In this document: positions 52,604-64,000 of the stretch, in pieces
Position numbering within the stretch: position 1 is the stretch's first letter
How the letters are laid out: each line of letters begins with the position of its first letter
Assembly (NCBI GenBank): GCA_036850595.1
Contig: CM072156.1
Location: 4,085,441 to 4,149,440, forward strand
Length of the DNA: 64,000 nucleotides
Direction of reading: 5' to 3'
DNA from: Rhyacichthys aspro
Lineage: Eukaryota; Chordata; Actinopteri; Gobiiformes; Rhyacichthyidae
Made by a program: the position numbers and the translations under genes
The notes under the pieces: generated by a model
What the model was told of the DNA's origin: nothing
The model's input: the letters and a program-made list of their open reading frames with translations, nothing else
Databases searched by the model: none

Positions 52604-55600
52604 CTCGATATCCCAAAGTCATTATTGTCATATATTTTAAAAACATTCAAGATAAAAACAGACAGAAGAACAAAATAAAAACGCAAAAACAAATTCTTGT
52701 CTCATTTAGCTGCACAGAGTAATAGATACATATATGAATGTTAAATAAATGTAGTTAAATAGGCACTTCCATGTAACACAAAATATTTTCAAGGTCATAT
52801 GAAGAGTTTATGATCCAATGATTTAGGATTTACCTTTGAAAATAGTGGGATGTGCTTCAGCCAATCAGCAGCTTTAAAAAAAACAAAACAGGAAATGTTT
52901 TTGGGACATGCAGCGGTTTATTACATAAGATATTAAAGACAATCCACACATCCATTACACATTTTTAAATTTTAATAGCCTTACTTTCATATTCTGACAT
53001 AGTTTTGGGTCTTTTGTTTACATTCACTTTACATTTACATTAAAACTGACCAAAAACACAGAGATTTTGGGAATATATGTTTATACAAAGCTATGAATGA
53101 GTCCCAAAATGAGCACATTTAAACGTCTGGCTCAAGGTTGATGATAAACATAGACATATTTCACAACAACAAACACACACAGATGGAGCTGCTGGTAAAG
53201 ACATTTCTAAACTGTGGGATACGCAGTAACAATCCTAATGGTTTCCTCATTCCTAATCTTTGTTTTGATTGTGTGTTCTCGCGTGGTTTGTGCGGGAAAA
53301 GCACACATCTGTTTTTGTGCGAGGAGCGTTGAGTGAAGCCGTCAAATGTACAAAAGTTGTCCATGCCAGAGCCTTTCTCCGGAGAGGCGTGAGGACGAAC
53401 AAGTGCAGCAGGAGGAGGGTGTTCGCGCCGAAGCGGTCGCTGTTCAATGCGAGGCTTAATTGCGTCTGCTTCAGAGAGAATTAGTTTATCTGTTTGGAGG
53501 AGGATTCGGGACGCGGCACATGTGGTTTACCATTGAGACTCAGTTGAGATAAGATTGAAACGGTGAAGGACATGCATTTTCTGAAAAGCTGAAAACACTC
53601 CTAAAAGTTTTATTGCTTTTTTATGGTTGTATGGAGCCATTGTAGAATTAAAATGAACACAAGCCCACAACATAATAAAAATGTCCTCAAGATAATAAAG
53701 TTTTAGCCACATCTTAATTATCTTGGGTCTGGAGTGAACACACTTTGAATGAGATCCTTTTTTTCTCTTTATTTAATTTAGGTGAAGTTATTTGAGGTCT
53801 TGTGTTAAGTTATTAGAGGTGCCTCACATTGTTTCCCTTTTGTTCTGCTTTGGGGAATTCACAGCATTTACAATAGTGCCCTGTGAATGGAAATGGTGCA
53901 AATAAATGTTTTGTGGGGACTTGCAAGTTGGGACAGAGAATGTTTAATCCTGGGTTAATAAAAGCAGAGTCCCAAATGAAATTGGAAAGCGAAAAAGAAA
54001 AGCAAGAGACAAGTCTGAACTGGTTTAAAACTTGATACGAGGACAGTTTGGGATGAATTTATTGTAATAAAAAGTCAGAAAAGGCAGAGAATAAGGAGTT
54101 GTCAGTACCATCTATTCACTGGACTGAAGATTTGATTCTATTTATGGAGCCATGACCAATATATCAGTGTGAAATGCTTATTTAACTAGATTCATTCAGG
54201 ACATTTGAGTAGTTTGCCTCGATATATGACTTATACTTTTACGATGTTTGTGTTGTTGGAGGGTTTGTGAGGCCTAGATGCTCTGTAGCAGACGTAAAGC
54301 CCCTCACTTGGCCTATTCTTACCACTGGACCGATGTTTTTGTGTAATGTTTGTAGTTTTGGGAGTATTTTGAAGCTCACATTCCCATCACATTCCCATCT
54401 TTTTCCAAACTTTAAAAACATACAGATATTTCTTTGCTCCAGGAAGTAGACAGTTTTGCAGAAATGACGACAGAGAAGGATGTATTTGGGAAGTTTATGG
54501 ATTAATTTCTGCATAATAACTGCCCAATAAGGAGCATTTTCACACAAGAAGAAACAAGGGAATCATTTGAATGAGATATTTCCTTGGAAAATCAAATTAT
54601 TTTAGAAAAATAAACAAAAACATTGGGCTAATGAAGATATTTCAGTAAGATAAAGCATTACTGATCCTATTAATTGGAAAAGTACTGCTCTGTTCTTCAA
54701 TTCTCGGACTGAATTTGGGGCAAAATAGTTGCAATTACACCAGTAACTTGAGCAAAACGAATATGTGAATTGGACCAGACCCTGAGAATTGAAGTTGGGA
54801 GTTTAAAAATCATTTTTGGCCGATATAAGCTCCTTCTGTGCTGACGTGAATGTCCTCCAAATGTTCCATCTTCCTCCAGTAAAAAAAAAATACAGATATA
54901 ACAGGTCATCTAGGTCTGGACTCCTATTAAAAAGATACTTCCACTCTTAATGGGACTCATCCTGGTTAAACAAAAGGTCAAACACTGTCGCAAAACCTCG
55001 ATGAGTCTTGTTCCAAAATAAAATCCTCTATAAACAGACTGATGCACTGCTTTTATAGAGGTCTTGAAAACGCAGTGGGTTTGTGTGTTGTAGACCGCGG
55101 AGGGCCGTAAACAGCTCCCGCTGACGTCACCCGAGTCCCGCGTGGGGGTTTTTATTCACGTGATGCGAGGATTAGCTGCACATCTCACCTCGTGACCCCC
55201 GTTGTGGTCATCGGAGGCTCGTAGCCGCTAAAAAGGTCACTCTTTAGGGGTTTAACGTGAGAAACGGAGCGCCCGACACATGCCCGACCCCGGAGACGCC
55301 GAGAACATATGAATATGAAGTGTTACAGGGGCCATCTGCGCTGTGTCTTAAAGCGGCGCTGACCTGCTGCCACACAACACTTTTCATTTCCTTTTCTCTC
55401 ACTCATTTTCTGGTGGTAACTATGGAAACGCCTCTGAAGCACACCTGCCTCGTACAAAAGAAAAGGCAGCGTTTTTTATTGAGTCGAGAAATGAAGCAGA
55501 GGGATATTGTATTGTCTTATTGTGGTGAGGTTTTATTCAATAACAGTGAGAAGCTTTAGGGAGTTATTGTAATGTTGATGTTAATAGTATGTTATTTAAA

Positions 55601-55859
55601 TATTTGGTTTATTGAAAGGACTCTATTAATGTTACAGTATTCAGTTTTCTGTGACCTTGCTTAAAAAGTTAATGGCTTTACTGGGTTATTAGCAGAAAGC
55701 CCTGGATTTTCTTTGTATTTCACTACAATTCAAAAACCTTTACCAAACCAAACGTGAAATCCAGATACTTAAAGTCATATTGTCATCGCAGTATCCAAAA
55801 TGTGTCTCATTATTGCATGTTTTTGTGATTTAGCGCAGCTCTAGTGGGGACTGTGGATG

Positions 55860-55990
55860 CTGTAGTGGCCAAAAACTCCTTACACTCTTCCTTTAATTTC
55901 CAAAAACCCTCCAACAACAACACAACAACCTGTCTGCTTTTGGTTTATTTGTTTATTACATTATATAAAAACAGAAATTAGAGCTTACTT
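55860..55990. repeat. Dispersed repeat in ntrk2 intron 5, copy 1
   Basis: It shares an AAACTCCTT phrase, TCCAACAACAACACA and a following CTGCTTTT with 58205-58320, in the same order. Confidence 0.4.
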
Positions 55991-58204
55991 CAAAAGTCTT
56001 GCTCTGATTTTATCGTCAAATTGAAAAAAAATCTATCTAAAAGTAAAAAATGAAGCAAAACAAGTGACTAACAGGGTATAAAATGAACAATACCATGCAA
56101 TAAACACTATTCTCAAATTTACATAGTAATAAAAAGGGGATTCAGGTGGGTTATATTACTTGAATGGGAAGTAAAATACAGAAAAAACATGTATTATTGC
56201 ACAGTATTTATTGCTTTCCATGTCTTTATTTAAGTTTTTTGTGCTTTTTGGCCATGTACACAGTAAAAGCCAATGCTGGAATCACAATAGGATTTTCTGT
56301 CGCCATTGATCCAATGCTGACGAGCCTTATAAACCAACAGCCAATTGATATTGACTCAAAACAATCCCCCTTTTAACGCTCGAATGCCATTGGCTAAAGT
56401 TTGCAGTCAAAACCCAAACACTCTGATACTGTTTATTAAAATAATTCATAATAAAACCTGTATATGGTCATTTTATCAAACAGTTTCCCTTGATTAAATG
56501 TAAAAATAAGCTATGAACAAATTCATTTTAAATATATTGTCATCATTCACTGTATTACATCAACACTCATATATTCTATAAAGAGCCTGATAGTGGCAGT
56601 ATTATCGATATATATTTAATTTGATAGTGATAAATATGGAGAAGGTACATTTTTTTCTCATATTGCCGAGCATCGTACACTAACAAACCTCAAGAGTTTA
56701 TATCTCCACAGATTTACCACATGCTTTTGCTCACGAGCCTGTTTATCAAAAGTGTAAAGTGTGTAAATCTCAGCCGTTAATTGACACTTATTCTTCCTCT
56801 ATTGAATATTTTATGACTCTGTCTATTTCTGACTGCGTTCTATTCATATACAGGCTCATATTACCGCTCGTCCCGTATCTCATAATCCCATCTCGAGCTG
56901 CTGTACATCTTTGAATACATTTTGTCCTCAACTATTAAGAATACAAGTAAAAAACCACAGCTTTTGGAACACATTTAGCATTTTTTTGACCAGTAATACA
57001 TCAGCTGACAATATGAAACTAAAAAGGCTAGCGTCAGCACATTAAACCCCAGGATTAAAACCCTATTTGAACATCTGATGCTGTTAACCGATCAAATAAT
57101 CTATGAAAATAACTCGAGGCAGTCGGGATACAAACAATAAGTTAGCCTGCAGGAAGCTAACAATGTCACTGATAACTCCTATTGATCCTTAGCCTCCATT
57201 AGCGTGTTATTTTTGGCTTTAGCACACTTACAGCTGGGCCCCTGGAGAGGTGGGCCGGGGACCCCCTGGCAGAGTGACATCTGAGAGGGTGGGAGGTAGG
57301 GCCGGGGGGTGCCAAATAATGCCCCAGGGCTAACAATGATACACCAAACCCTCTCAGTGGTGTGCCAAACTGCTGCCCTTTTGCTTTGTGTCATATTTTC
57401 CCTGGTTTTTTATGACTCATTTATTTTTACATGTGTCTGCCGCTCACAGGGGCCGCCTCTGTTTGGGTCGCTCTGTTTTTGAGTGACATACGAGGAGGGC
57501 ACGGAGCGGAGGAAGAGCCCGAACGATGCCCCGGGGCTGACACTGATCTCTCCGGCCACACACATATGTCTCCTCCTCTTTGTCACAGGCTGAGTGTGTG
57601 CGCTTTGTTTACTGCTGGCAAAAAGGCAAAAAGGGCCGGCAAACAGAGAGCGGTCCCACTGCTGACCCGCACAGCTTTACTTAAAAAAAAGAAAAATACT
57701 GCTGGACTGACTTTACTGCAGTCCCAGCCTCAAACAAAAATGTGTTTGTGCAGTTTCTCAGAAGAACAGAAGTAAGATAACAATATAAAACTGTATTAAT
57801 GTTGTGCTTTCAACACTTTTCCATCGGAGTCTATTGGTTTTTTTATAGTTAATGGCAAAAAAATAAAGAAAATTACTTCAAAAATATTCTTAAAATCCCA
57901 AACAATTCATTTTAAAATAGACATAGCGATGAAGAAAGTCCGAATAAATACAACACAATGATATAAAGCCAAAAATATCAGATTTAAATTAAAAGAAATA
58001 TGACAAAACATACATTTGGAATATGTTTGAATGTTTGTTACGGTGGATGTGTCAGCTTGTATATATAATATTTTAAACCCAATGGCCAGAATAATAAAAA
58101 TGTGAGAGTGGCTGAGGCCTAGGAATAGAAAAAAAGTGAACATTACATTGAAAGATATGCTAGTTTTTATCCATTCATTCATTTCTACTTCTTATGCAGC
58201 TGCT

Positions 58205-58320
58205 TAAAGCTCCAAAACTCCTTCCTCACGTCCAACAACAACACAGCGCCCTCTGCTTTTATTTAATTCATAAAACTGAACCGATTCTTACTGAAAAATA
58301 ACATTATCTTAAATCTTGAA
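58205..58320. repeat. Dispersed repeat in ntrk2 intron 5, copy 2
   Basis: Partner of 55860-55990. It includes CAGCGCCCTCTGCTTTTA. Confidence 0.4.
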
Positions 58321-61300
58321 GCTCTGAGTTCAGCGTTAGACCGATTCAATCACAATTATCTCCGCCTCGTTGCCGGTGTTTATTATTTTCTCTATTTATA
58401 TAAGTGTCGCCTGATATTAAAATCCTTGATAATAAAGCTTAAATGATGTCTTCAGGTCTTACTTTTTCATTGATAATTGAATTGAGCAAAAAATATTCAC
58501 TCAAGAGTCCAATTTCCAAACAATATTACCCAGTTTTCTCTAAGCCACACTCAGATTTAACTGGTTATTTTACTGTTGTCTCTAGGGCTGGACATTTTGA
58601 TGGATATAAGATGAGAGTATATTGTTTTTATTGATTAAGTTTATGTTGCGTCGACCGTGGAGCCACCATTTCACCTTCTTATTTTCTCTGTTTCTTTAAG
58701 TGGTGCTTTTACCTTTGACATCAGTGAAATGACTTTGCAACAGAAGAAAAGAGCAGCTGTATTTTGTTTTTTATTGTATACAGTGAGCTGTTTTATTTAA
58801 GCCCATATATAGGTTATTTATGCTGCATGTTCATATTGGTATTTAGCAGCTGTTTGTTAATAAAAGCCTGTGTAAAATCAGGAAGTTCTTATTGATTATT
58901 GAGAGAAAATATATTAAGATGTAATTTAGGATCCATATCACTCAGCCATTTTGTCTTTTCTATTTTTTTTTTTACATATGCCACATTAGTTTGAAGCATG
59001 CTCTTTTCATTAAGACAGTTTCCTCCTCATTTTCCATCAATAATCTTTATTTATATGGCACTTTAAAACTCACAGGCAACATTTAACATCACCACTCAAC
59101 TATTTTAACTGAAAACAGACATAATAAAGCGATAAATACAAATAAAAATGATAAAATACAGGTTGCTCCACAGCTTTTCTATCTATTACTTCCTCGTTTT
59201 GTTGTAAATAAAGTAGCATCGACAGGTTAAAGGTCGCACTATTCATCAGTTTTGAGGATTTACTGTTGCCTCTTATTGAAAAGTCCACAATAGACTGATG
59301 TTTTCACACTTCAAGCCTGCGGTTATGTTTTTTTTTCCACAGATATCTCAAGCACAAAGATATGAATAATGGTTTCTCTGTGTAGCATATCCTTTAAACC
59401 CTCTCGCCGTTTAAAGAAGCAGCAGCAGATGGATGGCGTCTGCCGGTCACATCCCACTGTCCCCCCGTCGTTCTGTTGCCCCAGCTGTCCTCACCGATGC
59501 ATCCTCTGCCCCTCGTCGGCTCATCGTCTTCTCTTTGTACCGGTTACTTTGTCTTAATCCCGACACATACTACTACTTCCTCCTCGGTTTCCGTTCTGTC
59601 CGCCCGAACCTTTAGAGACTCGTTGTCGGCGCGGGCTCCAGAATGAACAAATGGGCGAGATGGATTTTCTGTAATCAGCCTGAGAGCCTCCTTTAAGTCA
59701 GACAACATCAAATGTAAAAGCGAAGATATAGCGCTAAGTAAAACACGAGAATAAAAGCGTGAATACAAATGAGGCCGGGTCCAGTCTGATGCGGTGAGCC
59801 TTTTGGGCATCGGTCTGTCTGTTGTTGCCGCGTTTCTTTACACACCTCGGACCTGCCGTTTAAAAGGGATTTGCGAGAAGAGGGGATTAAAAACTGACAA
59901 AAGGCTTAAAGACAGAAGAGCGCGGTATTAAGCTCGCTGAATAAAAAGGGAAGAGAAGTTATTGGCGAAAAATTTACAGTGTCAAGAGTTGGCAGTGATA
60001 GACAAGCTTCGATTAGCATTTTATAAATATTCAGCAGATGAAGTTAGGCCTTGCAGCATTTTGTCTTACACTGCTCATTATTAACCCGCTTTTCTGCACA
60101 CTTTGAGTTATACGCAGCAATATTAATCTAGTAAGTCTTTTTTCTCTTGTCTAAATAACACAGAAAAGATACTTTTGCATATTTATTGTCAATTTTAATG
60201 CCTTTTTAGTGATTAAAACAGTAAAATGCTGCGTTTGTAACCCATGTTAGCTGACTGGGAGCCGCCTCATTTCATTTTCAGCTTTGTTAATATCTGAATG
60301 ATACATATTTGAGGCTAAGTAGGTCCACTTCCTGCTTATTCCTTCCCAATGTGTCTGCAGGGCATCCTCCTCGACTGCTACACAGCTTTAAACCTTCCAC
60401 AAACTCTTAAATCTAACTCCAACTCAGCGTTTTAGGTTTTTTTTTAATTTAGCGTTTATTGCCTTCGTCTAGCCCCTACAATAAAACATTACACACGTGG
60501 AAACTGTCCTTGACTTTAGCATCTGCGGTCCTCTTGTCGTATCCTCAAGCTTCATATTTTCCTTTAATCATGTTTTAGTTGAACAGCATAAGATGTTAGC
60601 ATCAGGAATTAGCCACCATAGCAAGAGATGAAGCTAAATCAATCCATTCAATCAAAGAGATATGTTTATTGCATATTTTTTCTTGTCTTCTTTTTTGGGG
60701 CTGAGCTAAAAACCATCAAAAGATCCATAACCTACACAGTGAGCCATGGTCCAGACTGGTCAGCTGTTAAATGCAGTCTATACCTACGTTTTATATATGT
60801 TTTACAGATTGTGATATTTTAGGAGAATGAGAAAATGTGTCCCATGTGCAGTATTACAGAGGATGTCCACACAAATACATATTTATTCTAAATTATATCA
60901 TGTTTCATAAAGCTTCCATCATTCTCTGTTTTGTGTATTACTTTACCTTAATTTGCATTTAATATGGTCTTTATCTAAAACGGCAACATGTAATTTACCT
61001 TAATGCAGGTGTAGGTCTTTGATGAGGAAGCACAGGTCCTAAAACAATTCCTTTAGCTTTCTTGGGTCCTCCATGTTGTGTTTTTTTGGATATTGTACAT
61101 AACATTGTCCAGTTGCCTCTGAGTTGTACTTGGCAATGTTTGTTTTGAGCATTAATGCCAAATCCTGTCAAAATAGAATAAAAAGTGCACTCATGAATAA
61201 TCTTTTTGCATATTTATTGTTTATTTTAATGAACAGCTCAGTGATTAAGCACAAAAGTAAAATGCTGTATTAAATGGAAACTGCGTAATGTCTTTTACCC

Positions 61301-62717
61301 ATTCACTCACAGACAGTTGACATTTGCCAAAATGTATTTTTTAAAAGCAGAATTTATTATTTTGGAGGCTTTTGTCTGTGCCAAAATGCAGCTCATATTG
61401 CTTTTGGTAGGTCACTTTTAAAATGAGGATAGAAACAGGAATCTTCTTTTTAAATCAATCAGTCAATAAACATTGATTTAAAGGCCTTAGATTAGGGTTC
61501 AATAAAGGACACGGTGTAAATGTAGGAACACTTCTTATGACATGTATAAACATAAAATCATTTCCACGTTCAGTTATCAATGAAAACAGCTTTAGTCGTC
61601 AAACCATCCATGACGTTGTGTGATTGTAATCCTCGCGTCTCGGCTCAGAATCAACAAACGGCGCTGAAAAGGAGTTCGGGGGATAATTAGTATGTAAGAC
61701 CAGAGCGTCTGTGACAACACATGACTCATTAAGAGACGGGATTCTACCTCAAACCTCAGAGCACCTGCAGACAGTCGGAAACACGTGGAAGAGATTCACG
61801 TCGACGCAACGCAGACCTGTCCCGACGTCGCTCGTGACAAATGTACAAATCCCAGACGTTGTGAAGAAATGTGTTTTTCATTTAAGATAAAACAAACGCC
61901 TATTATCCCTTAAGTCCACTCTCTTCACAGTTTATTCTAGAGCTTTCGAGCAAATCACACAGACTTTGTGGACAGATGGTGCTTGCTCAGTTGTCAGTGA
62001 GATGAATATGTTAATGTAATGTAAGCAAGGAACCAAAAATTAAACACTGGATTCAGATTTTTCATTTCTGGGTGGATCAGATGTGGAAGAACAGATGTGG
62101 TCACTTTCATCTTCATTCTGGGTTTGTTTGTCGAATTATTTCACACTGACAACTGCAGTCGTGATCAACGCAAAGCAGGGAGACAGAAAATAAATAGTAA
62201 TTGCCTGGATTTTGACCACAACCGGGGCCGTATGCAGTGGTGACAGCTGGTGGTGATGCTGGGTTCACTCTATAGTAACATCTCATAGCAATACAACTTT
62301 AAAAAAATATTACGTCACTTAATACGGCAACTGTTTTGTCAAAATAACTATAAATATCAGGCCAGCTTTATGTTTTCAAGTGAAGCTAATGCTAAATGCT
62401 AATGTGAACTGAAATATGTGATAATCTCCTTCTCTTTCTGTCATTTCTCTCTCAAAAGTACATTAATCCTCTGTTCATCTCTGTATTTCGTCAAATTAAA
62501 GTCGTTGGGCTGAATAAAATTAGCCCCAACAGTCGTAATGCAAAGGGGCGGGCCTCATACCTGTCAATCACCAAATCAGGAAGATGATTGGTGCTGTTGT
62601 TGTGGCTCTTCAATACATTTGGAAAGTTATATTTTTGGCTCTAGGATGGGATGGATTGATTTGATTTTTGCTACAAAGATAAATAAAACAAAAAAAAAAC
62701 CTCGATTTCAACTAAAA

Positions 62718-63472
62718 TCTGTTCAAATTTGACAAATACCTGTTGAAGTCCAACTTAAAACCTGTTCAAATTCAACTAAAACCTTTAGAAATCCAACTAA
62801 AACCTGTTCAAATTCAACTAAAACCTTTAGAAATCCAACTAAAACCTGTTCAAATTCAACTAAAACCTTTAGAAATCCAACTAAAACCTGTTCAAATTCA
62901 ACTGAAACCTTTAGAAATCCAACTAAAACCTGTTCAAATTCAACTAAAACCTGTTCAAATTCAACTAAAACCTTTAGAAATCCAACTAAAACCTGTTCAA
63001 ATTCAACTGAAACCTTTAGAAATCCAACTAAAACCTGTTCAAATTCAACTAAAACCTTTAGAAATCCAACTAAAATCTGTTCAAATTCAACTAAAACCTT
63101 TAGAAATCCAACTAAAACCTGTTCAAATTCAACTAAAACCTTTAGAAATCCAACTAAAACCTGTTCAAATTCAACTAAAACCTTTAGAAATCCAACTAAA
63201 ACCTGTTCAAATTCAACTAAAACTTTAGAAATCCAACAACTTTCAAATTTAACTACCTCTAATCCAACTAAACCTGTTCAAATTCAACTAACCTTTAGAA
63301 ATCGATCTAACTGTTCAAATTCAACTAAAACCTTTAGAAATCCAACTAACCTGTTCAATTCACTCCTTTAACCAACAACCTGTTATCCTACTTTAGACAT
63401 ACTTCACCTTCAAATCCTGTTCAAATTCAACTAAAACCTTTAGAAATCCAACTAAAACCTGTTCAAATCTGA
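62718..63472. repeat. 21/42-bp minisatellite B
   Basis: Two 21-bp units alternate: CTGTTCAAATTCAACTAAAA preceded by C, and CTTTAGAAATCCAACTAAAA preceded by C. This gives a 42-bp higher-order period. The reverse complement of the first unit matches minisatellite A at about 18 of 21 positions. The 161-codon frame through the array is a consequence of the period. Confidence 0.95.
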
Positions 63473-64000
63473 CAAATAAAGAAGATGATTGGTGCTGACT
63501 TGACTTATGTTGCAAAAATAAAGCCCATTTTTCCTTTTATGTGGTATTTTTTAAAATATGCACCATCAAAATTAGAAAAAAAATCTTCCAAAAGCTACAA
63601 AAACATAAAAAACATAAATATAATCACATCGTTTAAGAATACATTATCTTAGTAGTGGCCTGTTGGATTTTACAAGTACTAGGGTCTGAAAAAGGTGCAG
63701 CTGAAGGAATAAGAAGATGTTCAACCAAAGGACAGGACTAGTCTAGGCCCATTTGAACTGATGATGAACAATTGGGTAAATGATAAAACGATAAAATGGA
63801 GAACAACACTCAGCAGCATTTATTTTAAGTCAATTAAGTCAGAAACGCCCTTGTATTTGTGGAACAGGCCATTGTTTAAAAAGACTATAAGACGAACAGT
63901 TGCAGCATTACATCATGTTCTCGGCTCGTGCGAGTGCTCTCGTGTGAGGGGCCGTTCTGTTCCACGGCCCACCTCCTCCCACTGTTCTCAGGCACCAAAT

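Larger units (their letters stand above)
51898..64000 (+). other. ntrk2: ntrk2 intron 5 (runs off the window)
   Basis: At least 12.1 kb. I looked for the Ig-domain exon and did not find one. The interval holds a pentanucleotide tract, a dispersed-repeat pair (55860-55990 and 58205-58320), a SINE-like tail near 59036 and minisatellite B. It also holds several GC-richer islands (about 53260-53510, 55060-55360, 57430-57680, 59390-59960, 61600-61860). Confidence 0.6.

Noticed and set aside
54239..54909. Minus-strand frames suspected of LINE origin
   Set aside because: I could not match any reverse-transcriptase, endonuclease or Cys-motif segment, so I do not call a mobile element here.
55257..57775. 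Open frames at 55257-55559 and 57431-57775 as candidate ntrk2 Ig exons
   Set aside because: Neither encodes an Ig-like Cys/Trp pattern, nor follows the phase-1 entry required after exon 5.
62743..63228. 161-codon frame encoding a QIQLKP-type repeat
   Set aside because: It is a direct product of a 21/42-bp minisatellite whose period is divisible by three. It lies within a ntrk2 intron and is broken beyond 63228.
1..64000. tRNA, rRNA or other structured RNA genes
   Set aside because: A visual scan found no tRNA box A/B pair or rRNA-like segment. A covariance-model search would be needed to exclude small RNAs.

Overview
This window is nuclear DNA from a teleost-like ray-finned fish. It is AT-rich, with split genes, GT-AG introns, fish-type MITE and retroelement fragments and several minisatellites. 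No prokaryotic, organellar or viral gene was recognised. All gene calls rest on reading translated exons and checking splice phase by hand; orthology comes from remembered vertebrate protein families, not from a search.

Layout. (1) Positions 209-1521, minus strand: the first eight coding exons (225 codons) of naa35, the NatC N-terminal acetyltransferase auxiliary subunit. The rest lies off the left edge, and a probable non-coding first exon ends at 2772. (2) About 2773-3165: a compact head-to-head promoter region shared by naa35 and agtpbp1, with a perfect CRE palindrome, a ZNF143-like site and a candidate RFX X-box. (3) Positions 4164-35717, plus strand: a complete agtpbp1 (cytosolic carboxypeptidase 1, CCP1/Nna1) in 25 coding exons. 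Their summed length is 3,735 nt, giving 1,244 residues plus stop with every junction in phase. (4) 35718 to about 43,000: the agtpbp1 3' UTR and intergenic DNA, including a 45-bp minisatellite. (5) From 43440, plus strand: the 5' part of ntrk2 (TrkB), five exons encoding 204 residues (signal peptide and the leucine-rich-repeat module). The gene then enters an intron of at least 12.1 kb that runs off the right edge.

The three genes are neighbours in the human genome too (NTRK2, AGTPBP1, NAA35 on chromosome 9). Here ntrk2 is tandem with agtpbp1, whereas in human the two converge, which suggests a local inversion. Functionally the genes are independent: protein N-acetylation, tubulin deglutamylation and neurotrophin signalling. 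Only naa35 and agtpbp1 seem to share regulatory DNA.

Nothing here looks like a new biological system. The most interesting signals are the promoter architecture, a NAGNAG splice acceptor, a possible poison exon, two related 21-bp minisatellites 36 kb apart in opposite orientation, and a TIR-bearing MITE with two copies.
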